A stretch of 64,000 bases of DNA, taken from positions 3,123,102-3,187,101 of the forward strand of contig OZ025279.1 in NCBI GenBank assembly GCA_964019165.1, in the 5' to 3' direction. A model generated the notes under the pieces. The model made no database searches. It was not told the DNA's origin and saw only the letters and a list, made by a program, of their open reading frames with translations. Both the position numbers and the translations under genes were made by a program. Origin of the DNA: Mastigias papua (lineage: Eukaryota > Cnidaria > Scyphozoa > Rhizostomeae > Mastigiidae). This document shows, piece after piece, positions 1 through 64,000 of this stretch; position 1 is the stretch's first letter, and each line of letters begins with the position of its first letter.

Positions 1-2040
1 GCTGTTGAACTAGTATTCCATTCACATATAGATGTTGATAAATCTCATCAAACAAAACTTTTTCAAATATCTTCCAAAAAATTGGTAAAAGTGAAATTGG
101 CCTGTAATTGACTTTATCCTACCTGTTTCCTTTCTTATGAATAGAAACTATATTCGCCTTTTTCCAATCAGATGGATAAGTTCCTGTATCCAAGGGTTGT
201 TCGAAACTTAAGCATAAGGGTTCATCTATGGAGGCATCACACATTTTAATGATATGAATAGAAATATTATCACTGCCACCGGCCTTATTGAGATCAAGGG
301 CACGTATTAATGGTAAAACTTTACATCTGTTAATGACTATATCTGTTAAAAATGCATTGCTACAAGGTAGAAAATTAGGTGTTGTACTACCAGTTGGTAT
401 TTCAGTGCATTGTTGCACAAAGTAATTATTCAATATGTTTGCCTTAGTTGCTACGTTAGTTACAAAAATTCCATTTTCTAGAATGAGAGGAATACCGGAA
501 ATACTTTCCTTGTTCATTAGTCTGCTTAAGACAGACCAATATGTTTTAATGCCGTTGTTTGGATCGGACAACTTTCTACCTAGCCTAAAGTAATATCTTT
601 CTTTGGCATCAAAAATCAGTTTTGAGGGTTCTCTCTTAACTTTCTGGACTTTCATCCATTCCTCTAGCTGTCTACCACGCTGCAAAAATTTTCTGTAAAC
701 CCTATGTTTGCGCCTTATTGCTATTTTAACTTCCGCTGTCATCCATGGAGCATCCTTATCATTCATCTTAACAACTTTGTTTGGCATGTTCGACGATAGT
801 ATAGAATGAATCGTTGCGGTAAAAACACCAGTCATCTCATTTGAGTCGAAACCTATAAACCGTGATTTCCAATCTATCTCACTAATTCAGTTGCGAATGG
901 ATTGAGTGTCTGCCTTAGCGTAACCCCATACGGTCCTCTTGTAAGGTGGTAGAGCTAGCAAAGACAAATTCAACTTACCAAAGACTAGCTGATGTTGGCA
1001 ACGCACATCCAAAGAAGGGTGAGCTCCAGATTCAACAAACAGGTTCGGTTGATCAGTTATAATAAGATCAATGCAAGACATACTTTCATCACGTATGTTT
1101 GTGAGCTCATAGATCAATTGATGTAAATTGATTTTTCTAAAAAGTCGTCTACAGCTAACCCTTCAGGATGATCATCGTCCCCTTCCCAAAGTCGAGGAAG
1201 ATCTACAGTTAAAGTCTCCCATTATTATTATTGCAATTGAATTTTCCTGTCGTAAACGAGTTACGGTTCTTTGGAGTTTGCCCATGAACATACCTCAAAT
1301 TGTTCACTGATCTGGCTAGAGCTACGATAAACAGTAACCACGAATATTTTCTTACGTCCTACATTTAATTCCGCGACAATTACAACCTGCAATAATTTGT
1401 GGTCCTTTCTACGCATAATAGGTAAGCCTTCTCGAAAGTACATGCAGACACCACCAATTTTTATATTGCTTGGATGATCGTTGCGATATACTTCTTTGCT
1501 AAATCCTTCGATGAATACCTCGTCATCTCGCACTTTATTATCAAGCATGGTTTTAGACAGGGCTATAACATCACATCTGTAAATAGAATTATACGCCTCA
1601 ATAAGTGACATCTTTATACCACTTCTTGCACATATGCTGTTTAGGTTCCAATGGAAAAATCGTACACAATTTTCATTATGGGGACCAGGATTCAGCTCAA
1701 TATCTCCTGAGAGGAGTAAAAGTAGCTCATGAAGAAACTGGTAGACAGAGCTAATTATCGCACTCATTACCAAAGTACATATCATGTCAAGAAGTTTGGC
1801 AAAAAATGGTTGCAAGGCCATGTTGAAATTCAAGTGTAATAAAGATCTGAATGCTTGCAAATAGCCTATCATAAGTGAGAGGTGAAAGGCCAATGCTGAT
1901 ACGGAAATGAAGAGGCACAAAAAGGCAAAGGAAAACAAAACTGCAAGACGTGTACTTAAATGGAATAATTTTGGAGACTACAGGGACCAATTTATACCAA
2001 AGCACAATCACCACGAGCAATTCATTAATTCCTATAGGCA
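1..2040 (-). mobile_element. Decayed CR1/L2-group non-LTR retrotransposon (endonuclease + RT start), runs off left edge
   Basis: Read on the minus strand this is one LINE polyprotein broken by frameshifts. The first block (1938-1261) has a hydrophobic N-terminus, a 2A-like motif, and then the start of an apurinic-type endonuclease (FFHWNLNSI, CDVIALSKT, GGVCMYFREGL, VVTVYRSS). A GDFN motif falls in the gap at about 1220-1200. The second block (1117-887) is the endonuclease end (SCIDLIITDQPNLF, HPSLDVRCQHQLVFGKLN). The third (835-119) is the linker and N-terminal reverse transcriptase (APWMTAEVKIAIRRKHRVYRK; LDLNKAGGSDNISIHIIK; YPSDWKKANIVSIHKKG). The catalytic RT motifs lie beyond the left edge. 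Clade assignment to the CR1/L2 group is from motif recall. Frameshifts between the blocks indicate a dead copy. Confidence 0.88.
1681..1707 (-). other. 2A-like ribosome-skipping motif (GDIELNPGP) in the LINE ORF
   Basis: Residues 78-86 of the block that starts at 1938 read G-D-I-E-L-N-P-G-P, preceded by a leucine run (HELLLLLS). This matches the 2A consensus D-(V/I)-E-x-N-P-G-P, at which the ribosome skips the last Gly-Pro bond. Such motifs are known at the N-terminus of LINE polyproteins of sea urchins, cnidarians and other invertebrates. Here it would separate an ~85-residue hydrophobic leader from the endonuclease. Activity is inferred from the motif only. Confidence 0.85.
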
Positions 2041-2075
2041 TACTATGCTCGCGTGATCTCTTTGATAGCTCTTTA

Positions 2076-2424
2076 GGCCCCGTTCACATTACTCCGTATT
2101 CATATGAAAACGGATACAAAAGTATCCGTTCTTGCCTTGCGTTGACATTGATCCGCTATGAAAATGGATACTTTTGAAAACGCACTTTGAAAACGGATAC
2201 TTTTGAAAACGCATAAATGCAGTGTGAACATCGAAAACGGATACTTTTGAAAACGCTAGTATAAGACTCAATAACATGCCGTTTTCCGCTGTACCTGGAG
2301 GGGAGCAATGTGAACACTTATCGTTTTCATAGCGTATTCAAATGTATCCGGGGCAATATGAACAGGCAAAACGGATCGAAATGAAAACGGATAAAAACGA
2401 ATACGGAGCAATGTGAACATAGCC
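2076..2424. mobile_element. MITE with ~26-bp inverted ends and TTA target duplication (PIF/Harbinger-type)
   Basis: The left end reads GGCCCCGTTCACATTACTCC and continues GTATTC; the reverse complement of the right end reads GGCTATGTTCACATTGCTCC, GTATTCG. The trinucleotide TTA flanks both ends (2073-2075 and 2425-2427). A 3-bp TTA duplication with GGCCCC-like ends is typical of PIF/Harbinger elements. The 349-bp interior holds several copies of an AAAACGGATAC-type motif and no coding capacity, so it is non-autonomous. Confidence 0.8.
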
Positions 2425-2427
2425 TTA

Positions 2428-5400
2428 GACAGCCCAAACTAATTGTTAAAAGGCAAATATTATACAATAAACGCACGCAGCAAATAAATGAAAGCAATGT
2501 CTTCAAAGACTCTAAAATTAAAAACAACGGATTATGCACGTGGTCAACAGTCCTAGGGACTAAGCGCATGAATACAAAAACGATAGCCGTTGGAGCCGCG
2601 TAGAACTATATGAGGTAGAAAAAATAACAGGCTAGGATTTTGGAAATGGGTGATAAGCATATTCACGTAGATTAAAATAGAACTTAAGACAAACTGGACA
2701 GAAGAAAGCCAGGACAGATAAGTTTTTCAGAGGCCTAGAGTCAGGTTTAGTTTCCAGGAGGGATGAAAAGTTTTCACATAATTAACCGATGTTTTAAATC
2801 TGCCTAGATCTACATCAAATATAACACACTTCCATTAAGTTGACCATAAACTGGGTCATAATAATTAACACTAATAGAACCATAATAAAGAGGTCGTAAT
2901 ATTAAGTGAAGTAGAGGGGGAAAATGGAGAGACCCTGCAACAGTCTGAGTTATAGGTACTTATCCCGAGTTGATTGTCCGCTCCTTATGTCCATATGAGC
3001 AGATTTCTCTTTCCTGCGGCCATTTCATTGTGAACTTTACTCACTTCCCATTCAATTTATTAACTTATGCAAAGGTCCATACTGTAAAAGCAATTCTAAA
3101 ACGTTCATGAACATAATTAAACTCCAAAAAAGTTAATTTACTTCCATAACGTTATGCCATACACTATTATGTGACATTTATGCTTGTAATATGCGTTTGA
3201 CTGTCTTTTCTGGACTATCAAGATACCGGTACACCGTGGGTTGCATGTCTATGAGAAGAATCCAAGTAGGGATACACGAGCAAATGTTTATTCTTGCTTT
3301 AGGAGACTTTGTATCTTAATGCCAGACATGGTAGTCTTGGAGATGGTCCTTGTGCTCTCAACATATGATAGGAATTGCAAATGGCATCGCAGATTTCTAT
3401 AATCTACAATAGCACGTAGAACATATGATATGAAGTTGGCAATTTTCAGCTTGGTCACCCTGAGAGCAACTGAACTATCGTTTGCATATCTTTGTATGTG
3501 GTCTTTGAATGCAGCTGAGTTCTGATCGTAAACTTCCTACCTGCATAGTAGGGTTTCTCAGTATGGTTCTTGCATTGTAGAGCCATTTTGCCATAGAGGT
3601 TTCAAAAGACATTTCAACTGTTTAAATGATTGAACGATTGATTAATTGATTTATTGATTCATTGATCGATTGAGTGCTTAAGTTTGATTGATTGATTGAT
3701 GCTAAACGCAAATAAATTTGCGCAGACAAATCCATCTTAGCCACAAAAATCAAAAATAGCTCAAAAAACATTATGTCATCAAAGTACATTGGAAAATACT
3801 CCACTTGTTGCATTTGATCCATTAAAAACTTATTTACAGTGAAGCAAATATTAAAACTAAGCATAGCACTAACTTAGCGATTTCATGCGGATAGTTGAAG
3901 TTCTTTCTGTTTTCGTGAAATAGGGGGTCCTCTTTATCTGAAAAACCTGATGTACTAGAGGAAAGATAAATACACATCTGAGGTCAGCGCGAAAAATACC
4001 TTAGGATACGGCTATTGAGATTTCCGATGAAAAATATGTGTTGGCCAGTGTAATAAGTGGCCTGTATGCCACAGTTTTGATTAGGCTAGTTTTTCTTACT
4101 TTTAGACTTAAGTATCAAGGTTAACTGCTAGAGCTATATTTATGCATCAGAGCTACTTAGAAACTCTGTTTGGAACCATTTATTTCTAAATATACCATTA
4201 ACAGGAAAGGCCGGGAAGAAATTGCTCGAACTTGCTAGAGTTTACCATAGAAATAGGAGTTTACAGTGTTGCTGGAACTGCGAAGGAGCACTGCTTTAAT
4301 ATCAGAATGAAGTCGAGACAAAATGCAGATGACAGCCTTACACAGCATATTATCGCAAATGATTCGATTTTCTAGACGTTATTTTAGCGTATAACGGTAT
4401 ATTTGCATTTCCACAAAGGGCGAACAAGTGAAAAATAAAAATGTACAGCTTCGATGGAAAGCATAGACGAAAACCTGTTGTGTCACTGGGTGGCGTAAGC
4501 AAGAAGGTTGATATGTTATTTTTTTGGCTTCATTTGCGCTCTGTTTTTTTTGTAAAGTTATATGTTTCGGCATCATTGATACATAAATTGCTCACAGGCT
4601 TATTATGAACTTTCTACCCCCCCCCCTTACGTAAAATGTCTATATGTCCATCGGAATATATAGAAAATTAGACTGGTAGTGTACGACAACCTGTATTACC
4701 ACGTACATTTGTATTTACCGCAAGTTAGCTTTGTATTTGCTTATGACTGCGAGACCAGTATAAAGTTTAAGTAGAATTTCAGCAATTACTTAGGCAAGTT
4801 AGGACTCTTGTCGCGAATTTTGTTCATCACGTCATTGAAATTACAACATCGCGTGACAGAATGTGTGAAGAATATGAGCAGGATTATTGGTTTTTTGAAA
4901 TATCCCTTATTGATAGTTCTGAGCAAGGAAGTAATAATCGCCTTGTACAAGTCCTTGTAGAGGCTACATTTGAATAATTTATTACCATCAGTGTGATTTT
5001 AGAACTTAAGAAGGAATGCCATAGAGTGCCTGTTTTTTTAATAGAGTCAAAATTAAAACACAATTATATGCTATTGATTACCTCTCACAATGGAAAAAAA
5101 CTCAAAGCCATTGGGTTCCCACTATGAGAGACACTTACAACAGACAAGCCTTTACAAATGAAGTATAAAGTAAGTAAGGTCCATATGGACAAAAAAGCAA
5201 CTGGGGAAAGTAGCAGACAACCTCTCTGTTCAATCAGTGACCCATGGTCTCCCCTCCATCCCAATTTGAGTTGTTATAAAGAGACCCCACACCAAAAGCA
5301 ATAAAGATGGGGGTTGCTGAAGATATTGAAAAGAAGCCCCACACTAAGGTAACAGAGAGTCTTATTAGTAATCAATAGTTTTTGAAATTCTTTTGCTCAA

Positions 5401-6597
5401 GGAAAACTTGGAATATTGTGGTCTAATATTTCTAGATTGAGAAGAATGTAAGGGGATGTAGGTTAGTGTTGTGAGAGTGAGAAGAATGCAAAAGATCTAA
5501 CTATCAATAGATTGGTCAATGTGTAGCATGGGAAGTTTATTACCTTAGATGATTCTGCAATGCTTAGTATTAGGGGATGGTGGTCAATCATTGATGGAAG
5601 TTGAAAATGAATTTGTGTATAATACAAGCATACAGAACCTCTTTTTGCAAGTCATGTAGTTATGGAATGAAGTGTTTTACCATGAGAAGTTGCAAGAGCA
5701 GCAGTAATAAGCAAAACTAGAATTGATTCTGCTTATGATGAAGAAAAATGAAACTTAGATTTGTTTGATAGGTTTCCCTTTCTCAATAGTATTGTCTATT
5801 CTCATATTTAACTTTAGAATAGTGTAGTTGCATTTGAGTTAAATGTGTTGTGCATAGTAGTTAATGTTAGTGATATAGTTTGAATGTCATTTCTCAATCA
5901 CAAATTTGGTATGACAGAATCTGTGAAAGGCCCATAATACTAGATATAAGACCTAACAATTAACATCCCATGCCAATAGTGTCATAACTTTTATGTTTAT
6001 GTGTCTGTTGATATGAGCTAATAAATTGGAAAAGATTGAAAATAAAAACTTTCATGGAAGCATGAAGAACAACATTGTGAGTCTGCACCATAAAGCTCTT
6101 GTACCATGTGTACATCAATTCTCACCTTGCACCTTAATTTGCTTGATATAAAGTATTTAGAGGTTCAGACATGGCTTAGAGTTTTATGATTTGGGATATC
6201 TCCTTGCACACAGCAAAACATGTGAGAGCTTAAATGCTAGCTCATGATTAGAAAATTGTTATTTGAATCGTGACTAAGATCAACATGGATACAGAATATT
6301 GTGTTATGAAGTGAAGGAAGATTCTCAATATTCATGGAAATGCTTATAGTGCTTTTTTGATCAGGGACAAGTCAATGAGGATTGTGGGGGGGGGGTGCAA
6401 CATCCTAAATTTTCTGCCTTTTGTTGGTAAATGCAGCATTTTTTGGTAAACCACTTTTCCATTTGGTAAAGAATTATGTTAACACTGTAATACAGCTTCA
6501 AAAACTGAGCAGGACTGAAAGCTCCAAGATATTTTATCCTGAGCTCTTAACCCATACTTATGAAAATGTTTAGAGATCTTCAATGGATCAATAGGGT
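2428..6597. other. No gene recognised; AT-rich sequence with minor simple repeats
   Basis: I found no reading frame with a recognisable family. There is an ATTG-rich stretch at about 3,628-3,702 and a short poly-C run at about 4,616-4,626. The upstream first coding exon of UBE3C may lie here or left of the window; I could not identify it. Confidence 0.5.
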
Positions 6598-6760
6598 TTA
6601 TGGGAAAGATAAATATGGGAAATATGGGAAAGATAAATATGGGAAATATGGGAATGATAAATATGGGAAATATGGGAAAGATAAATATGGGAAATATGGG
6701 AATGATAAATATGGGAAATATGGGAAAGATAAATATGGGAAATATGGGAATGATAAATAA
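6598..6760. repeat. 24-bp tandem minisatellite
   Basis: The unit GATAAATATGGGAAATATGG plus GAAA or GAAT is repeated about 6.5 times. Units alternate between GGGAAA and GGGAAT, implying a 48-bp higher-order unit. Because 24 is a multiple of three the array stays open and yields a low-complexity KYGKYGNDKYGK peptide, which I do not consider a gene. Confidence 0.9.
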
Positions 6761-6974
6761 CCCCCATAAATGGTGAAATTGTGATAAGCTAGATTAGTCC
6801 AAAAATGGTGTAACAGCTGTTAAAGTTTTTCACATGAATATAAATGATGTCATGCATGGTCTCAGCTGATGGTTTCTTACTCAGTAGGCATATCACCATA
6901 TTCATAGAGGGCATTTTTCTAGAATTAAAATGGTGTGATCCTAGAAATTTTCCTCAGGGCTTTACCCCTGGACA

Positions 6975-7180
6975 TACATTCTCTTTTCCCCTCTATTTCA
7001 AAATCACCTGTGTTGCCACTGGATAAGATTTTTGGTTTAGTCATTAATATTCACAGGCATTAGAATGTTTCCTAACAGTGAAAAATGGAAGCCTATAAAG
7101 GGGGCACTATAAAGGGTTGCAGGCAAGCACACATTCCCATCGGCACCCCTTGGAACAAATCATGCTAGATCCCCTGCTTT
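6975..7180. repeat. Dispersed repeat, copy 1 (related to 27,015-27,235)
   Basis: The stretch shares an interrupted match with 27,015-27,235: ATTTCA, CCTGTG(T/C)TGCCACT, GGTTTAGTCATTA versus GGCTTAGTCATTA, and CAGGCATTA(G/A)AATGTT. Both copies end in CCCCTGCT-type sequence, as non-autonomous hAT elements often do. No clear target duplication was found. Confidence 0.55.
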
Positions 7181-8247
7181 TGATGCTTACTTTGCATTGC
7201 CAAGCCAAATTTGATGAATGGCCAAAAATATTATCTGATTTGTAGACTTGACAGTGGCTATTGGTCACATTGATTTGAGTACTTTTTCTGTATGGCATGT
7301 AATAACTGAACCATCACTTTTGCTGATATGTATATCCATATCTGCAACATATTTGCAAACATGGAAAGTTAAGTTAGTACATGACAAATGTTGACATGAG
7401 TTTTTAGTTAAATGGCAATAACACCATTGTGCAAAAATAGAGTTTAATGGTGATTCTCTGTTATGACTTTTGCACAGTACTATTGTTTTTGTTTGATTCA
7501 AGAAATATGGCTGTCTAATAATTGTAGGGCTTCCTAAATTTGATATTCTGAGAGAACTATGATTGAAGCTCTTTGCAATATACATATTATGTGATTGTGA
7601 TTGGTGGTACTGTTTTAGAAATAGCCAAGTGATGCAAGCACTTTGTATCTTTGTGAATTGATGCATACAAATCTCCAAGAAAAATAGGGCAAAAGTTGAC
7701 CTGGCTCTGTCAGTTACTTAAAACACATCATCACATTAATTTTGGCAGCTCCTTTTAAATCAACTGTAATAGAAGGACTACCATCCTTTAATAGTTTATA
7801 TTATTATTATAGTTTCTTTGCAAAATCTGGTCTTTGAGCAAGTGTCATCCAATTGTGATTCACAAATTTTGACATTCAGGAGAAAACTGATCTTTTGGTG
7901 TTATACATTGATTTTTGATAATGCTGGAAGGAAGTGTCACTTTTAGTGTGATCTTGGATGATGAGAGTGTCATCTTGGAAATTCAAAAGTGTGATCAGCT
8001 TTTGATAATACTGAAAACTCTGCAGTTTCTTTTATCCTGTTTAACCTTCATTTGATACAATAACCTCATGTAACACTTGATTGTATACTAGAAAAACAAG
8101 TAATACTGTGTATGGTAACATCAAAGAGTTATAGATAAACCTGCCATTTTGAAGATTCACTTGGCATGGTCAACAAAAAGTTATGCATGTCATGGCCACA
8201 GCTTATCACAGCATAGTGTATTCTTGTAAAGTTACCTTAAATTAGGC

Positions 8248-8535
8248 ACTACAACATAACATAGCATAGCATAACGTAATGTAGCATAACATAACATAGC
8301 CTGACATGACACGACATGACCTCACATGATATGGCATAACATGGCATGGCATGGCATGACATGATGTGACATAACATAACTTAACATAACATAACATAAC
8401 ATAACATAACATAACATAACATAACATAACATAACATAACATAACATAACTTAACATAGCATAACATAACGCAACATAGCACAACATAACGCAACATGGC
8501 ACAACATAACGTAACATAGCACAACAGAACGTAGC
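8248..8535. repeat. (ATAAC)n pentanucleotide satellite with variants
   Basis: A pure core of ATAAC units at about 8,383-8,450 is flanked by diverged GACAT, GGCAT and AGCAT units. The array is about 290 bp. Its complement stays open and encodes a CYVML-type repeat peptide, which is an artefact. Confidence 0.92.
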
Positions 8536-8886
8536 ATAGATATAAACATAAATACATCCTTTTGAGACTAGAGACCTTTTACAGCTCATATCTATATGTA
8601 TCATAATGTATAGATTCATGCAAGAATTAATGTATAGATTCACGTAAGGATATGAAGCTTCAAGTAAATGGTATGCTGAAAGGTTGTTTTGAATAGGAAC
8701 GTAGACATTTTTCTTCATTCAAACCCAATAGTGTTGCCTTATTTAGTAACATTTGATACTACATAGATTCAGCTGAAAGAGTTTTTTTGTAAATCTCGAT
8801 TATGTTTGCTGTGCGAATGCAATGTTTTTCTGTTCTATGCCATAAATAGACTTGTCCAAAGTTATGAATAGAATTTTGTTTTGCAG

Positions 8887-62719
<53,833 letters not shown>

Positions 62720-62744
62720 GTTTGTTACCTATGCTTATTTGAAA

Positions 62745-62965
62745 AATGAAAGTGCGAGAAAATAACCGACCCGAGCGGGATTCGAACTCGCGACCCCTGA
62801 CTTTGTACGTCGGTGCTCTACCAACTGAGCTATCGGGCCACGCTTCCAAATCGTTGCTCAAGGGTAGGTCATTTGCTCGCACCGCCCCTCTCTTAACCAA
62901 TTTGCACAGGGGAGCCATAGCAACTCCATCGCAATGTGCATTGGACCTGCTGTTGAGCTTGCTAT
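62745..62965. mobile_element. tRNA-derived SINE-like repeat, copy A
   Basis: It contains a tRNA-like unit (62,768-62,839, minus) followed on the minus strand by TTATTTTCTCGCACTTTCAT. The core CGTTGCTCA...GCACCGCCCCTCTCTT...CAATGTGCATTGG is shared with the repeat at 28,100-28,430. Unlike copy B it lacks a second tRNA-like end on the right, so it appears truncated there. Confidence 0.75.
62768..62839 (-). other. tRNA-like sequence (SINE head), cloverleaf nearly intact
   Basis: 72 nt: acceptor GGCCCGA/TCGGGTC (7 bp, one G-T), D arm GCTC/GAGC with the A box TAGCTCAGTTGGTAGAGCAC, anticodon stem CCGAC/GTCAG with one mismatch and a GTACAAA loop, and a T arm with the B box GTTCGAATCCC and one mismatch. 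The anticodon would read ACA, which is unusual, and the unit continues into a SINE body. A SINE is therefore more likely than a working tRNA gene. Confidence 0.75.
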
Positions 62966-64000
62966 AATGACCTGCTATGCTTATTTGGGTAATCTTTTTT
63001 GGTAAGTGCTGATTGTATTTTAGAATTTTCGTCGTTGCCCCCTGCCATCCTTCCCAAGTTTCGTTGTGTAGTCCACGAACTTTATCCCATCAAACATCAA
63101 CCATTGTAATGCCGGGTGTCCACTTCAACGTATGCGGTCAAATGGATCGATTCGTAGTCTACGTAACGTCTTACTTTCTTCTTCCTTTCCTGAACCCTAC
63201 AGCTCGTCTTCTTTCAAATCTAAGATAGAAAACTTGATATGATCTCCTTCTCTAATTAGCCTTTCTCTTTCTTCCTTTGCTGGGGCTTTGCTGCAGGCCC
63301 CTGCGCTTTTGACTAAACTGTTTTGCAAAAAATAATTTCGATTTGATGAAAGAATTATGTTTTTGTATGTTGTTGATATAAAAAAGGCATCGAATTTACA
63401 TCTTCCATCTGAGAAGAAGTAAATGAAACTTTGGCAAAATAAAGATATTGAGAGCTCTTTATCGTTGTGTGTGGTTTTTTGCATATCTAGTAACGTAAAT
63501 GCGTTTGCTGCATGTATGAAATTAGGCATATTGCGTTGTGATTAGCACAAAATGGCACTCCTAAAGTGACTTATGGTTGCTGATGCTACTAAAATGATAA
63601 AATGTGAACTATACATGGTACGGAGAGTCTTGTAGCTTAGCCAACAATTTTTCCAAGACAAGTCTCGAACATTGTACTTAAGTATCCTCTGGAAAAGAGA
63701 GAATATGACATGGCCTCCAATTGTTTCTCAAAAGTCTCATTAAGGATCTTTGCCTTATGATCTTTGCCTAATGTTATTTTCCAGAAACATTGCTCAAATG
63801 TCCACAGTGCCTACTTCAAAAAGTATATTGTTTAGATACTAAGGATTGTTTCAGGTTGTGTGATATTAAGAATCTGACTATCTATGGACAAAACCTCCTA
63901 GACGGGTCCCCCTGTGGTTCCAAATGAGCAATCAATGCCAACAGATTGCTTTGAGCTATTTTTGTAAACACGCGTTAGTTAGGAACATTGATCATTTGAA
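62966..64000. other. Right end of window: UBE3C intron, no exon recognised
   Basis: No HECT C-lobe sequence and no known repeat recognised; presumably intronic. Confidence 0.5.

Noticed and set aside
1261..1938. Viral insertion suggested by the 2A-like motif
   Set aside because: The flanking sequence is a LINE endonuclease; 2A-like motifs are known in such LINEs.
6560..6760. 66-residue Lys/Tyr/Gly repeat ORF
   Set aside because: It reads through the 24-bp minisatellite and has no independent support.
8242..8718. 158-residue Cys/Tyr/Met-rich ORF on the minus strand
   Set aside because: It reads through the ATAAC pentanucleotide array.
62768..62839. Functional tRNA gene
   Set aside because: The cloverleaf is close to complete but has stem mismatches and an unusual ACA anticodon, and the unit is joined to a repeat body that recurs at 28.1 kb.

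Overview
This is animal nuclear DNA: AT-rich, with GT-AG introns, long (TA)n tracts and many retroelements. A marine invertebrate, probably a cnidarian, fits best. The grounds are two intronless peptide-type GPCRs, a LINE with a 2A-like motif, and abundant Penelope-like elements (PLEs). The taxon is an inference, not a proof.

The backbone is one plus-strand gene, an orthologue of the HECT ubiquitin ligase UBE3C. I reconstructed 24 phase-consistent coding exons (8,887-62,719, about 951 codons). They run from just before the IQ motif to the middle of the HECT domain. The first coding exon lies upstream of what I could find. The C-lobe with the catalytic cysteine lies past the right edge. The first visible intron (8,941-45,754) is about 36.8 kb. 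It contains two related class A GPCR genes on opposite strands (12,482-13,615 minus; 41,284-42,495 plus) and most of the repeats.

Layout: 1-2,040, a decayed CR1/L2-group LINE on the minus strand with a 2A-like GDIELNPGP motif. 2,076-2,424, a MITE with TTA duplications. 2.4-8.9 kb, mostly featureless with simple repeats. 9-22 kb, GPCR 1, nested MITEs and LINE remnants. 23-39 kb, a dense mobile-element island with at least six PLE fragments of three or four families, a pogo/Tigger remnant, LINEs, long (TA)n tracts and a (ATGT)n tract. 39-45.7 kb, GPCR 2 and a small hAT-type MITE. 45.7-62.7 kb, the compact part of UBE3C. A tRNA-derived SINE lies in the last visible intron.

The most striking signal is a set of twelve hammerhead ribozyme-like motifs. 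Most lie a short distance 3' of PLE GIY-YIG reading frames and next to (TA)n tracts. Several have every core element, including at 37,367-37,406, 36,919-36,958, 33,680-33,720, 36,547-36,587 and 23,172-23,226. Different PLE families carry different stem II variants, and copies often sit as inverted pairs. Hammerheads in PLEs are known in general; the density here, the link to (TA)n-flanked inverted duplications, and an isolated copy in a UBE3C intron deserve a closer look.
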